A DNA stretch of 64,000 bases, taken from the NCBI RefSeq assembly GCF_008931805.1, contig NZ_CP044399.1, positions 1,302,001 through 1,366,000 on the forward strand, given 5' to 3'. The notes under the pieces were generated by a model, which ran no database searches, was not told the DNA's origin, and saw nothing but the letters and a program-made list of their open reading frames with translations. The position numbers were made by a program, and so were the translations under genes. The DNA comes from Moritella marina ATCC 15381 (lineage in GTDB: Bacteria; Pseudomonadota; Gammaproteobacteria; Enterobacterales; Moritellaceae). Every line of letters begins with the position of its first letter. Position 1 is the first letter of the stretch. Shown here in pieces: positions 55,783 through 64,000 of this stretch.

Positions 55783-56748
55783 TTAAGTGTGGCTCACGGT
55801 GTTATGGTCTTTAGTGATATGCATACTGAGTTTTAAATCGGTTAATATGTTACGAAAACGCTGTGGTGTTGGTTGTTCGCATAGTGCCTTAAAGTCACAA
55901 GCTAAGGCTTGAGTAGGACAGGACTTTTGACGATAATATTTAGCATAGGATGCTAATAAGTGTGCATGCGCAGAATGAACGGCGTAGGGATCAATTACTT
56001 TTATTTTGTTTTCATAACGCTTGATAACTTGTTCCATTGCTTTTAATTGCTGCTCTTGATTACTTATCTCCCTTTGTTTGCAGACGCTAGCTGTTAATGG
56101 TTTCTTAATACAACCTATCGCAGTGTGTAATGCAAACTTTAGCCAAAGATCCCAATCAGAGACTAAATTGATATTATGGTCAAAGCCATCTAAAGCTAAA
56201 TATAAATCCCGCCTAACAAGTACAGTCGACGTACCTATTATATTCTCTGAGAAAATAGCGGCAGCCCCTTCGGGGATCACAAACGCATCTTGGTCATGTT
56301 GAAGGGCTTGATGTTGGAAATAATCACTACAGGTAAAGCGATCATGAGTGACTTCCCTTTGTTCATTCATTAGCTCACAATTGGTGAAGCTGATACCGAC
56401 TTGTGGATTGGCTTCCATAAATTTTATTTGCTGTTGTAACTTGTGTTCATACCAAAACGTATCGGCATCTAAAAATGCCATATATGTGCCGCTAGCAAGT
56501 CGGGCTGCATGATTTCGAGCGGTAGACGCTCCTTCAGATGCTAATTTTAACGCAATTATATTACTGTGTTTTTGACAGAGTTTGCATATCCATTCCCAGC
56601 TATTATCTGTTGAACCATCATCGATAATCACGATTTCAATTTTGCTTTTATTTTTACTTATATCTTGTTGCCAGACACTCTCAATTGCACGAGGTAGTGT
56701 CGAAAGGCAATTTTTACTTGGAATAATGACGCTCACGATTGGTTTCAT
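55783..56748 (-). CDS. family 2 glycosyltransferase
   Basis: 321 aa GT-A fold. VSVIIPSKNCLSTLPRAIESVWQQ and IVIIDDGSTDNSW hold the nucleotide-sugar site; the DxD motif is FLDADTFW (around residue 95), and GFDHNINLVSDWDLWLKFAL is the acceptor/base region. Soluble; it presumably transfers a sugar to a lipid-linked or lipopolysaccharide acceptor. It is divergent from the glycan operon with a 183-bp gap and probably belongs to the same pathway. GAGGCGAAG precedes the ATG. Confidence 0.9.
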   Translation of the reverse strand: MKPIVSVIIPSKNCLSTLPRAIESVWQQDISKNKSKIEIVIIDDGSTDNSWEWICKLCQKHSNIIALKLASEGASTARNHAARLASGTYMAFLDADTFWYEHKLQQQIKFMEANPQVGISFTNCELMNEQREVTHDRFTCSDYFQHQALQHDQDAFVIPEGAAAIFSENIIGTSTVLVRRDLYLALDGFDHNINLVSDWDLWLKFALHTAIGCIKKPLTASVCKQREISNQEQQLKAMEQVIKRYENKIKVIDPYAVHSAHAHLLASYAKYYRQKSCPTQALACDFKALCEQPTPQRFRNILTDLKLSMHITKDHNTVSHT

Positions 56749-56931
56749 CTTCGCCTCAGCTTATTTTAAAATGACAAACCCTGTGCATTAATAATGAGCT
56801 TAGTAGATTTAAATAATGTCGGCTGTGATGCAGCTAAATTTAATCTTTCTTATTTTTTAACCTTATTTAACCCATTGTTTTTATATAGTCTATTCTTGCT
56901 AAATGATTCAGTAATGGCAAAGGACGTAATT

Positions 56932-57636
56932 ATGGATATGCTCAATTCATTAAAGTTGTGGTTGAAGCATGATGACAGTAAAATAGCGAAAACTTGCCAT
57001 CGCTACATCAGAGGGATAATGCACTTTTCTATCCCCTGCATCCCTATCATTCACCCTTCTTTACTCCGAATCCATCTCTTTGTTACCCATCTCTGTAGAA
57101 ACATTTTAAGAGTACTGTATTGGACGCCACTATTTAAAAGTAGGTTAATAACGAAACCAATAAACTTGTATTTATATTCAGGTATGCCGTTAGTATTAGG
57201 GCATATCACCATTGAAATGGGCGATAATTGTCGAGTATCAGGGATATCAACATTAAGTGGTCGAAGTATGAATGGCAAAGCATCTCGGTTAGTCATTGGC
57301 CATAATGTGGATATTAGTTGGCAAAATAACATTGCAGCCGGTGGCAATATTATCATTGAGGATAATGTCAGGCTATCTGGGCGCGTATTTCTTGCTGGTT
57401 ATCCTGGGCATCCTATTGACGCAAAAGAGCGTGCTGAGGGCGCTGCTGACCATGAATCACAAGCCGGTGACATTATACTGAAACGAGATGTGTGGCTGGC
57501 TACGGGCGTGAGTGTTATGGCGGGAGTGACTATCGGCGAAGGCACTATTGTCGCAGCTGGTAGTATTGTCACCCACGATTTACCGGCGGGCGTACTTGCT
57601 GGTGGCGTTCCAGCTAAGGTCATTAAAGCATTATGA
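56932..57636 (+). CDS. hexapeptide-repeat (left-handed beta-helix) acyltransferase
   Basis: 234 aa. The C-terminal half has hexapeptide repeats (ISTLSG, LVIGHNVDI, NIIIEDNV, GVTIGEGTIVAAGSIVTHDLPAGVLAGGVPAKVIKAL), the signature of trimeric acetyltransferases of the WcaF/NodL/LpxA type. It probably O-acetylates a sugar of the operon's glycan. ATG 56932 with AAAGGA 7 nt upstream is preferred over the ATG at 56794. First gene of the operon; its stop overlaps the next start (ATGA). Confidence 0.85.
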   Translation: MDMLNSLKLWLKHDDSKIAKTCHRYIRGIMHFSIPCIPIIHPSLLRIHLFVTHLCRNILRVLYWTPLFKSRLITKPINLYLYSGMPLVLGHITIEMGDNCRVSGISTLSGRSMNGKASRLVIGHNVDISWQNNIAAGGNIIIEDNVRLSGRVFLAGYPGHPIDAKERAEGAADHESQAGDIILKRDVWLATGVSVMAGVTIGEGTIVAAGSIVTHDLPAGVLAGGVPAKVIKAL

Positions 57637-58871
57637 AAAAAGACAATATAGAAAAGAGTGCTATTAAAAAGAGTAGTATTAAAAATAGTACGACGAAAAG
57701 TTGGCAATGGCTTGTATTCGGCGAGGACTGGGGACGTCACCCAAGTAGTACACAACATTTGATGAAATGCATAGCTGTGCATCATCAGTTGTATTGGGTC
57801 AATTCTATTGGCTTGAGACGGCCTAAATTAAACGATAGTAAGCGTATTATTGAGAAGTTTAAGCAGTTGAAAAATGCCCAAAAGAATGACTTTAACCAAG
57901 GTGAACCGATGTTAATGAATGATGTTCAGCCTCTCGGTATTCTCGCACCTGTTGCTATTCCTTGGCCTGGCAGTCAAATTGCTTATGTGATTAACCGTTT
58001 GTTACTGACTTATCAAACAAGGGCTTTACTTGCTAAAAATGAAATTGAGGATAAGGTTCCAAGAATATTGTGGCTTTCCTTACCGACGGCTCGCTGTGTT
58101 GCTGGTTCATTAGAAGAAGATCTGCTGGTCTATTATGCTGGTGATGATTTTAGTGCGCTAAGCGGTGTGGATCATAAACAAGTGAGTGCTGAAGAGGACG
58201 CTCTTGTTGAACAAGCGGATATTATCTTTGCTGCGAGCGATAACATTGCGCGACAATTTCCACAAGATAAGACTTATGTTCTACCTCATGGCGTTGACTT
58301 AGCACACTTTTCTAGTCGCCATGAACGCCCTGATAACTATCCAAAATCAGACTTAGTCGTTGGTTATTATGGCAGTATAACTGCTTGGTTGGATTTCGAA
58401 TTAATCACATTCCTTGCCGAGTCTAGACCTGATGTAACCTTTGTATTTATTGGTAAAATTGACATTGTGGGCTGTGATATTTTTAACCTGAACAATCTGA
58501 TTCATTTGCCCGATATGCCACACGAACAACTTATTCAATATGCTGCTAACTGGCAAGTCTCACTTATTCCTTTTGTTGATAATGAACAAATACGTGCGTG
58601 TAATCCACTAAAATTAAGAGAATACCTCGCAATTGGGCGTCCTATTATAAGTACTCGATATCCCGCTGTATTACCGTTTACGGATTGTATTTATGTCGCT
58701 GATGATAAAGACGAAATGTTAGCGCAGCTAAATCAGGCGCTTACATTGTCGAGTAAGACATTAGCTAAACTGAAAAGTAGATCTCGGGAAAGGGTTGAAG
58801 GGGCTACTTGGCAAGCTCGTTGTGAGCTTGTCATTAAGCTATTGTCCGCAAAGATGGATGTTCAAATTTAG
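57633..58871 (+). CDS. GT1/GT4-type glycosyltransferase
   Basis: 412 aa GT-B-like. SWQWLVFGEDWGRHPSSTQHLM starts the first Rossmann half; the second begins at LVVGYYGSITAWLDFELI and has CNPLKLREYLAIGRPIISTRYPAV with the Glu typical of retaining GT4-like enzymes. The first 25 residues are Lys/Ser/Asn-rich (a simple-sequence leader). It resembles glycosyltransferases of exopolysaccharide clusters; donor and acceptor unknown. It overlaps the preceding gene by 4 bp. Confidence 0.85.
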   Translation: MKKDNIEKSAIKKSSIKNSTTKSWQWLVFGEDWGRHPSSTQHLMKCIAVHHQLYWVNSIGLRRPKLNDSKRIIEKFKQLKNAQKNDFNQGEPMLMNDVQPLGILAPVAIPWPGSQIAYVINRLLLTYQTRALLAKNEIEDKVPRILWLSLPTARCVAGSLEEDLLVYYAGDDFSALSGVDHKQVSAEEDALVEQADIIFAASDNIARQFPQDKTYVLPHGVDLAHFSSRHERPDNYPKSDLVVGYYGSITAWLDFELITFLAESRPDVTFVFIGKIDIVGCDIFNLNNLIHLPDMPHEQLIQYAANWQVSLIPFVDNEQIRACNPLKLREYLAIGRPIISTRYPAVLPFTDCIYVADDKDEMLAQLNQALTLSSKTLAKLKSRSRERVEGATWQARCELVIKLLSAKMDVQI

Positions 58872-58926
58872 CATCATCGTCGTCGGTGTATCCCATCTTC
58901 GCTGTAAAAGAATAAAGGAAGGTCAA

Positions 58927-59433
58927 ATGAACGGATTTATTCATTATCAACGCACGCTCGTTAAATTGATGTTCGCTCCACTGGTATTGTTGTACGGGTG
59001 CGCGAGTGCGCCAGAGGATATATCTATTCAAATGGCAGGGCAGCTCAGCGCATTGTCAAACAACTCGGATAATAGCTCAACGGATAATGAATCGACAGTC
59101 ACGGCAAGGAAATTAAATTTTGTTTTTGAATACAAACAAGTGATGTTAACCGAGAGTCAGAATAAACGGTTACTGTATCTTTACGATTGGCAGAACGGTG
59201 CCATTATCAGTTACGGGAAAGCAAAAGCAGAGAATGATTACGCTGCTTTAGCGATTGGTCATCAAAGAGTGCAATCTGTCATTAAAGCATTAGTTAAGCA
59301 TAATAAAGTTGTACGAATTAGTTATGACCCAATGTTAGCGTCCGACTCGGTATTAATTGAGGAAAACGTCATTCAAACAACAGGAGTGTCAACGCAGGAA
59401 CCTGTAGGTTTACTTAAAAGTGCTAGGTTGTAA
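58927..59433 (+). CDS. lipoprotein with OmpA-like segment
   Basis: 168 aa. N-terminal signal with lipobox LLYGCA (Cys at about residue 22), so it is a lipoprotein; the mature part begins with Ser/Asn-rich sequence. The C-terminal half (FEYKQVMLTESQNKRLLYLYDW, LAIGHQRVQSVIKALVKHNKVVRISY) resembles, weakly, an OmpA/peptidoglycan-binding domain. AGGAAGG precedes the ATG at 58927; the longer ORF from 58795 overlaps the previous gene without support. It sits 2 bp before the chain-length gene and may anchor the assembly to the envelope. Confidence 0.7.
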   Translation: MNGFIHYQRTLVKLMFAPLVLLYGCASAPEDISIQMAGQLSALSNNSDNSSTDNESTVTARKLNFVFEYKQVMLTESQNKRLLYLYDWQNGAIISYGKAKAENDYAALAIGHQRVQSVIKALVKHNKVVRISYDPMLASDSVLIEENVIQTTGVSTQEPVGLLKSARL

Positions 59434-59435
59434 AT

Positions 59436-60905
59436 ATGGGTACTATTATTTGGGGGAATATCTATCGGTTTATCGAAATAATGTGGCGTCGACGTTATTA
59501 CAGCGGTATTTCTATCGTATTGGCAATCTTAATTTCGTCATCAATGAGTATTCTGACCCCTAAGAAGTATGCGTCTCACACCTCTATCTTGGTTCAGGAA
59601 AGTGCATTACTTAATCCATTTTTAGAAGATTTATCGGTATCTTTTAATCTTGAAGACCGTATGGTCGCGTTACGTGTGTTAGTTCATAGTCGACATATTT
59701 TATTTACGGTCGCAGAACAGAATAGTCTCATAGCAAAAAACAGTGATTATCGGTCAAGGGATTTGATTGTTAGCCAACTATCAGATTCGATCACGTTAAC
59801 CTTGTCAGGTACAGATTTAGTGATCATTACATTGCAATGGGACGTTCCCAGCCAAATGGAGTCGATTTTAAACTCTGTTAGCGAATTATTTATTGAAAGT
59901 TTAATGGCGCCAAGTCGCGCATCTATTATTTCATCAGAAAAATTCTTACTTGCACAACTCGATCTAAGACGTGAAAAACTCGTGATCGCAGAAGGGAAAA
60001 TGGCCGCCTTCCGTCGCGAGCACCTTGGGGTATTACCGGAGTTATTTATTCAAAACAATCAAACCTTGTTCTCTATTTATAGGGATATACGAGACAAAGA
60101 TATCGAGCTTTCGGGGGCTTACGGACAGTTAAACAGTTTGAAACTTAAATTAGCACAAACCAATCCGGTGATTGGTATCGTAGAAGAACAAATCGTATCG
60201 GCAGAAGCAAGACTGTCATTGTTGAAAGCAAGTTACACGCGCAATCATTCAAAAGTACAATCTGTTGAATTACAGTTAAATAATTTAAAAAATGAACAAC
60301 AGAAATTACTCAGTAAAAATGTTGAATTTACTGACGAGCAGTTAAATCAATTATGGAATCTTGCCTCTGTTGTTGACGGCAGTGATGGAGAGAATAAAAC
60401 ACCATCACTATTGCTGTCACAACTAGAAAACCTGCAAATGGCACAATCACGCGTTATTCAGTTGGAGAATGAAATTGCGATGTTGCACAAGCAATCTAAG
60501 CGTTTGACTAATAATGTTGCCATGGAGGCCGACGTAGCAAAAGAACTTAGTGCGTTAGAGCGGGATTTGTCTGTAAATACTAAACTCTACCATGACTTAC
60601 TTAATCGGTATGAAATGGCTAAGGTAACTGGCGAGTTAGGACGGCATGAAGAATCTGAAAAAATAAAAGTGATCGATAGAGCGTTCACACCCGGTTATCC
60701 GACAAATTTAACCTTGGTCGTATATCTCATATTTGGTCTGATAGGGGGAATTGGTTGTGGTGTTGGTTTGACCATTGCGGCGGAGTTATTAGACGATACA
60801 TTGTGGCATATTAGAAAAGTCAGTGATTTTGATAGCATCAATATTATTGCGCGATTACCTTCGATTGATTATGAAGAGGACTACGATAATGAAAATCATG
60901 GTTGA
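59436..60905 (+). CDS. polysaccharide co-polymerase/chain-length determinant (Wzz/PCP-2 type)
   Basis: 489 aa. A cytoplasmic start with RRRYYSGISIVLAILISSSMSIL is transmembrane helix 1, then KKYASHTSILVQES (Wzz domain), a large periplasmic coiled-coil region (about residues 160-390, including a GNVR-like part) and a second helix (LTLVVYLIFGLIGGIGCGVGLTI). The C-terminal 35 residues end (ARLPSID) where BY-kinase members continue, so it lacks the kinase domain. Such proteins set glycan chain length. Its 3' end overlaps the next gene by 17 bp. Confidence 0.85.
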   Translation: MGTIIWGNIYRFIEIMWRRRYYSGISIVLAILISSSMSILTPKKYASHTSILVQESALLNPFLEDLSVSFNLEDRMVALRVLVHSRHILFTVAEQNSLIAKNSDYRSRDLIVSQLSDSITLTLSGTDLVIITLQWDVPSQMESILNSVSELFIESLMAPSRASIISSEKFLLAQLDLRREKLVIAEGKMAAFRREHLGVLPELFIQNNQTLFSIYRDIRDKDIELSGAYGQLNSLKLKLAQTNPVIGIVEEQIVSAEARLSLLKASYTRNHSKVQSVELQLNNLKNEQQKLLSKNVEFTDEQLNQLWNLASVVDGSDGENKTPSLLLSQLENLQMAQSRVIQLENEIAMLHKQSKRLTNNVAMEADVAKELSALERDLSVNTKLYHDLLNRYEMAKVTGELGRHEESEKIKVIDRAFTPGYPTNLTLVVYLIFGLIGGIGCGVGLTIAAELLDDTLWHIRKVSDFDSINIIARLPSIDYEEDYDNENHG

Positions 60906-61950
60906 AATAATTCAGCATTTAAAACCGGGTGGGATTGAAAAATTGGTTTTGGATATTATGCGATTACAAGAGCCTGAAATTCAAGTGTATATTGTTGCGC
61001 TGGAAGGTGAAAAATTAGCTTGTTTGAAGCAATGGCCGACACTTAAAGGTTATCAAGATCGGTTAATATTTTTGGACAAAGATCCTGTGTTCAAGCTATC
61101 GACAATAAAGCGATTAAAAAAAGTGTTAACGACTTTGGGTGCTGACGTTATCCATACCCATCACATTGGCCCGCTACTTTATGGTGTGATGGCAACACTA
61201 AGATTACAGCATATGCAGCATATTCATACAGAACATGACGCGTGGCATTTACGTGATAATAAGCAATTACAGATGACAAAATTAATGTTGAGATTGAATC
61301 ATATAACTTTAGTCGCTGACGCAGATACTGTTGGGGCGCAATTATCGCAAATACTTGGTCGGGGTGTTAAGCCTGTAACCATCTTGAATGGTATTGATAC
61401 CGAAAAATTTTCGCCGAGTTTAAGTCACTCGCGTTATAAACATAATATCAGGATATTTAGGATCGGTTGTGCTGCTAGATTAGTGAAAGAGAAATCATTA
61501 GATGTGTTGATAAAAGCGATAGCGAATATTCCTGATGTTGAGCTGTATATCGCTGGTGATGGTCCTGAAAAGAAAAGTTTGAATAAATTAGTGCTAGAAC
61601 TAGACCTATCAACTAAAGTTAAATTTATTGGTTATACGGATGATATGGTTGGATTTTATCATCAGTTAGACTTATTTGTTTTAACCTCCTCTAATGAGGG
61701 GCTGCCTTTATCTATTTTAGAGTCTCAATCGTGTAACGTCCCCGTTCTCTGCAGTGATGTTGGCGCTGTGCACGAAGGTGTATGTCAACACACAGGGCAC
61801 TTGATCAGGTTAAATACGGTTAATGAATTTCATATCGCGATCAAAGCGCAAATGAAACGTACGAGTGAATATTACCCACGTGACTTTATTACTAAGCATT
61901 TTGATATCAGAATGATGATTAAGGCTTATAATCAATTAATTAAGGAGTAG
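60889..61950 (+). CDS. GT4 family glycosyltransferase
   Basis: 353 aa from the ATG at 60889, which has AGAGGA 8 nt upstream inside the preceding gene. EIIQHLKPGGIEKLVLDI starts the N-terminal Rossmann half, and the second half has RIGCAARLVKEKSLDVLIKAIANIPDVELYIAGDGPEKKSL with the conserved SSNEGLPLSILESQSCNVPVL (ExxxxxxxE-type retaining motif). Close relatives make bacterial exopolysaccharide. It overlaps the chain-length gene and is followed 2 bp later by the transferase fusion gene. Confidence 0.9.
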   Translation: MKIMVEIIQHLKPGGIEKLVLDIMRLQEPEIQVYIVALEGEKLACLKQWPTLKGYQDRLIFLDKDPVFKLSTIKRLKKVLTTLGADVIHTHHIGPLLYGVMATLRLQHMQHIHTEHDAWHLRDNKQLQMTKLMLRLNHITLVADADTVGAQLSQILGRGVKPVTILNGIDTEKFSPSLSHSRYKHNIRIFRIGCAARLVKEKSLDVLIKAIANIPDVELYIAGDGPEKKSLNKLVLELDLSTKVKFIGYTDDMVGFYHQLDLFVLTSSNEGLPLSILESQSCNVPVLCSDVGAVHEGVCQHTGHLIRLNTVNEFHIAIKAQMKRTSEYYPRDFITKHFDIRMMIKAYNQLIKE

Positions 61951-61952
61951 CT

Positions 61953-63809
61953 ATGGATTGGCTTCTATTTGGTACTCTGGTATCGATTAACTTGTTTATT
62001 TATCACCATTGGATTTACCCTAAGCTGCTGCAATATTATGTAAAACATAAGCAACCAGATGACAAAGTCGATACTTTCGAATCTCGACACTACGCATCTA
62101 AAGATGTCGACTCTGCGCTCCCGAATATAACCATTGTCATGCCTATTTATAACGAATCTAAGCATTTAGGCGCTAAATTAAGTAACTTACTTATGCTGGA
62201 TTATCCAGCTGATAAGCTTAACATTGTGCTTGGTTTTGATGGTTGTACGGATGATTCAGTTGCTATCGCTACGGCCTATTTACCACAATACGAAACACAC
62301 GGTATAACAATTGAATTAGATGTTGTTGACAAAAATCACGGTAAAGTACATGTGACAAATAAATTGTTGACCCAGCATCAATCGACATCAGATATTTTAG
62401 TTTTAAGTGATGTCAGTGCGCTCATCTCGATTGATGCGATGCACATTTTCGCGCATAGAATGGCCGAGGAGGGGGTTGGCGTTGTGACTGGTGATTATCA
62501 ACTTTATGAACATGGTTCTAAAGGGGAAGCACACTATTGGGACTACCAACGTAACATTCGTAAAGCTGAAAGTATGACTGGCTCAATTATCGGACCACCA
62601 GGTGCGTTGTATGCGATTAAAGCATCTCTGTTCGAACAGATACCAGTCGATACCATTAATGATGATTTTGTTTTTCCAATGTTATTAGTCAGTCGTGGTT
62701 ATCGAGCAGTGATGGATGAACGGATTTCTATTATCGAAATGGAAGCAACAAATACGACGAATGATTTTACGCGTAGAACACGCATTGGTGCGGGTAATGT
62801 TCAGCAGGCCTTTAGGTTGCGGGGCCTATTTTCATTGAAAAGTGGTTTAACCAGTTTTAATTTCTTTAGTGGGAAATTCTTACGTACATTAATGCCATTT
62901 AATCTATTAGTGCTATTTGTGCTGACTTTCTTTTTAACCAATAGTCAGTCTATTTTTGTTGCAAATGCCGCTTGGTTTTTGTGGTTGGGACAATGCGGTT
63001 TGTACGCTGGTTCGGCACTCGCTCTATTATTTGATGCGACACCTGTAAAACAACCTTGGGCTTCATTGTATTATATTGCGACGGGTTATATGGCGAGCTT
63101 TTATGGCGGTCTGCGCTACCTTTTTGGTTTAGATCGTGGCAGCTGGATTAAGATCAGCTCAGAGCAGCAAGCAACATCAGATTACCAGAAAAAAAGTGTT
63201 GTGATCCCAAAACGTTTCAGCGATATCCTTATTTCTATTACAGCACTGATTGTTTTTTTACCGCTTGTGCCTTTGGCTGCTTTGGCCATTAAATTAAATT
63301 CTAAGGGCCCTGTGTTTTATCGTCAATTACGTGTGGGTGAAATTAAAAATGAATATGTTGAAGTATTCATGTTAATTAAGTTTAGAACGATGGGCGTTGA
63401 GTCAGAAACTAAGTCTGGTCCTGTGTGGGCGCAGAAACAAGATGCAAGGGTAACGTCAGTAGGGCGATTCTTGCGTAAGACAAGAATAGACGAACTGCCA
63501 CAATTAATTAACGTATTACTCGGCGATATGGCGATTGTTGGTCCTCGGCCTGAACGTCCTGTTTTCTGTGGAAAACTAGAAGAAAAGATCCCTTATTACT
63601 TGGAACGAACAAATGGGGTGAGACCTGGTATCACAGGATTAGCGCAAGTGTCGCAAGGGGCTGACACGTGCTTAGAAGATGTGCAAAATAAACTTTATTG
63701 GGATCACTCATATGCTTTAAGCCTAACAAGTTTTTCTCGCTGGCTTAAAGCAGATGCAGTGATTATATTAAAAACATTTTTAACGATGGTGACGTTCAAA
63801 GGTAATTAA
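61953..63809 (+). CDS. fusion of a membrane family 2 glycosyltransferase and a monotopic phosphoglycosyl transferase
   Basis: 618 aa. An N-terminal anchor helix is followed by a GT2 domain (about 50-290; [42 protein letters not shown]). Transmembrane helices (about 300-390) follow, then a complete bacterial sugar transferase domain (about 419-618): [31 protein letters not shown], catalytic Asp-Glu in [13 protein letters not shown] and GPRPERP. The last starts a glycan by placing sugar-phosphate on undecaprenyl phosphate, so one protein may do initiation and the next (or another) sugar addition. AAGGAG precedes the ATG. Last gene of the operon. Confidence 0.9.
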   Translation: MDWLLFGTLVSINLFIYHHWIYPKLLQYYVKHKQPDDKVDTFESRHYASKDVDSALPNITIVMPIYNESKHLGAKLSNLLMLDYPADKLNIVLGFDGCTDDSVAIATAYLPQYETHGITIELDVVDKNHGKVHVTNKLLTQHQSTSDILVLSDVSALISIDAMHIFAHRMAEEGVGVVTGDYQLYEHGSKGEAHYWDYQRNIRKAESMTGSIIGPPGALYAIKASLFEQIPVDTINDDFVFPMLLVSRGYRAVMDERISIIEMEATNTTNDFTRRTRIGAGNVQQAFRLRGLFSLKSGLTSFNFFSGKFLRTLMPFNLLVLFVLTFFLTNSQSIFVANAAWFLWLGQCGLYAGSALALLFDATPVKQPWASLYYIATGYMASFYGGLRYLFGLDRGSWIKISSEQQATSDYQKKSVVIPKRFSDILISITALIVFLPLVPLAALAIKLNSKGPVFYRQLRVGEIKNEYVEVFMLIKFRTMGVESETKSGPVWAQKQDARVTSVGRFLRKTRIDELPQLINVLLGDMAIVGPRPERPVFCGKLEEKIPYYLERTNGVRPGITGLAQVSQGADTCLEDVQNKLYWDHSYALSLTSFSRWLKADAVIILKTFLTMVTFKGN

Positions 63810-63815
63810 TGGTAT

Positions 63816-64000
63816 TTACTCAGCGGTATCGATTGCATCTTTTGGCATTGGTGGCTCATATTTTCGTATTTGAATGAGCATGCCAAACATAGGGTGATCA
63901 AGGTAATGAATTTCACCACTTCGAATCACGCGCAGTTGCTGCATTGGATAACTATATAAGAAAGGCACCACTTTATCTTGTGGTGCTTGACCTATAGCGA
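63816..64000 (-). CDS. CsiV family peptidoglycan-associated protein, C-terminal part
   Basis: Partial: only the last 61 codons (including stop at 63816-63818) are in the window; the start lies beyond 64000. The reverse-strand end reads ...LRVIRSGEIHYLDHPMFGMLIQIRKYEPPMPKD..., in which SGEIHYLDHPMFG resembles the conserved C-terminal motif of the CsiV family (peptidoglycan-binding, often next to mfd). It converges on the glycan operon and is not part of it. Confidence 0.7.
   Translation of the reverse strand, partial: AIGQAPQDKVVPFLYSYPMQQLRVIRSGEIHYLDHPMFGMLIQIRKYEPPMPKDAIDTAE

Noticed and set aside
56510-56530. ops/JUMPstart-like GCGGTAG upstream of the glycan operon
   Set aside because: It lies inside the divergent glycosyltransferase gene, matches only seven core bases and lacks the conserved T at the end of the ops consensus.
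1-64000. CRISPR arrays, IS elements, prophage or rRNA genes
   Set aside because: No regularly spaced repeats, transposase, integrase, phage structural gene or rRNA signature was seen.

Overview
The window is a chromosomal segment of a marine gammaproteobacterium with low GC content. Gene content (LdhA, HtpX, NorR/Hmp, RIO-type kinase, FabV, RadD, DcuC, Mog/MobB, YohJ/YohK, QueE) and compact intergenic regions suggest an Alteromonadales/Vibrionales-like facultative anaerobe. A psychrophilic Moritella-like organism is my best guess from overall protein similarity; I could not confirm it. I see no phage, insertion sequence, CRISPR array or rRNA.

Layout. 1-3460: small and accessory genes, all on the + strand (DUF2956 protein, two small hypotheticals, two GNAT acetyltransferases, a methyltransferase). 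3499-11478: fermentative and housekeeping genes (ldhA, an FNR-linked 61-aa protein, htpX, an SLC13 carrier, a P-loop kinase, fumC, an unrecognised helical protein). 11638-18536: two tandem tRNA-Val genes, then a nitric-oxide block with hmp, its sigma54/NorR/FNR control region, a GNAT enzyme, a DUF3291 protein, YgjV, a halogenase-like flavoenzyme and norR. 18570-28950: norM/ribE, yohJ/yohK, queE, the DUF1302/DUF1329 envelope pair, an AhpD-like protein, a MerR regulator and mobB. 29127-35404: an RND efflux pump and radD. 35653-41466: an exported catalase split by one stop codon, its ankyrin partner, and a thiolase/multifunctional beta-oxidation pair. 41652-55679: RIO kinase, LysR with a DJ-1/PfpI protein, HAD phosphatases, dcuC, mog, a YbaK-like deacylase, a YgiQ-type radical SAM protein, fabV and a Nif3-like protein. 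55783-63809: a divergent glycosyltransferase and a tight six-gene glycan operon ending in a glycosyltransferase-phosphoglycosyltransferase fusion. 63816-64000: the 3' end of a csiV-like gene.

How genes work together. The clearest circuit is NO detoxification. hmp carries a -24/-12 promoter, three GT-N7-AC NorR-type sites (two inside a perfect 21-bp inverted repeat) and a perfect FNR box downstream of the predicted start. norR, the cognate sigma54 activator, lies about 3.6 kb away. Further FNR-type boxes precede a 61-aa unknown gene and lie between dcuC and mog, and with ldhA and dcuC they point to an anaerobic lifestyle. The terminal glycan operon carries the initiating, extending, acylating and chain-length functions but no flippase, polymerase or outer-membrane export gene, although its flanks look complete. 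It is the best candidate here for an undescribed glycoconjugate pathway.

Oddities: both tRNA-Val(GAC) genes have C instead of the near-universal U at position 33; catalase has a TAA where a Leu codon is expected; norR holds an Asp/Ser/Asn repeat insertion and a 10-bp tandem repeat across its stop codon.
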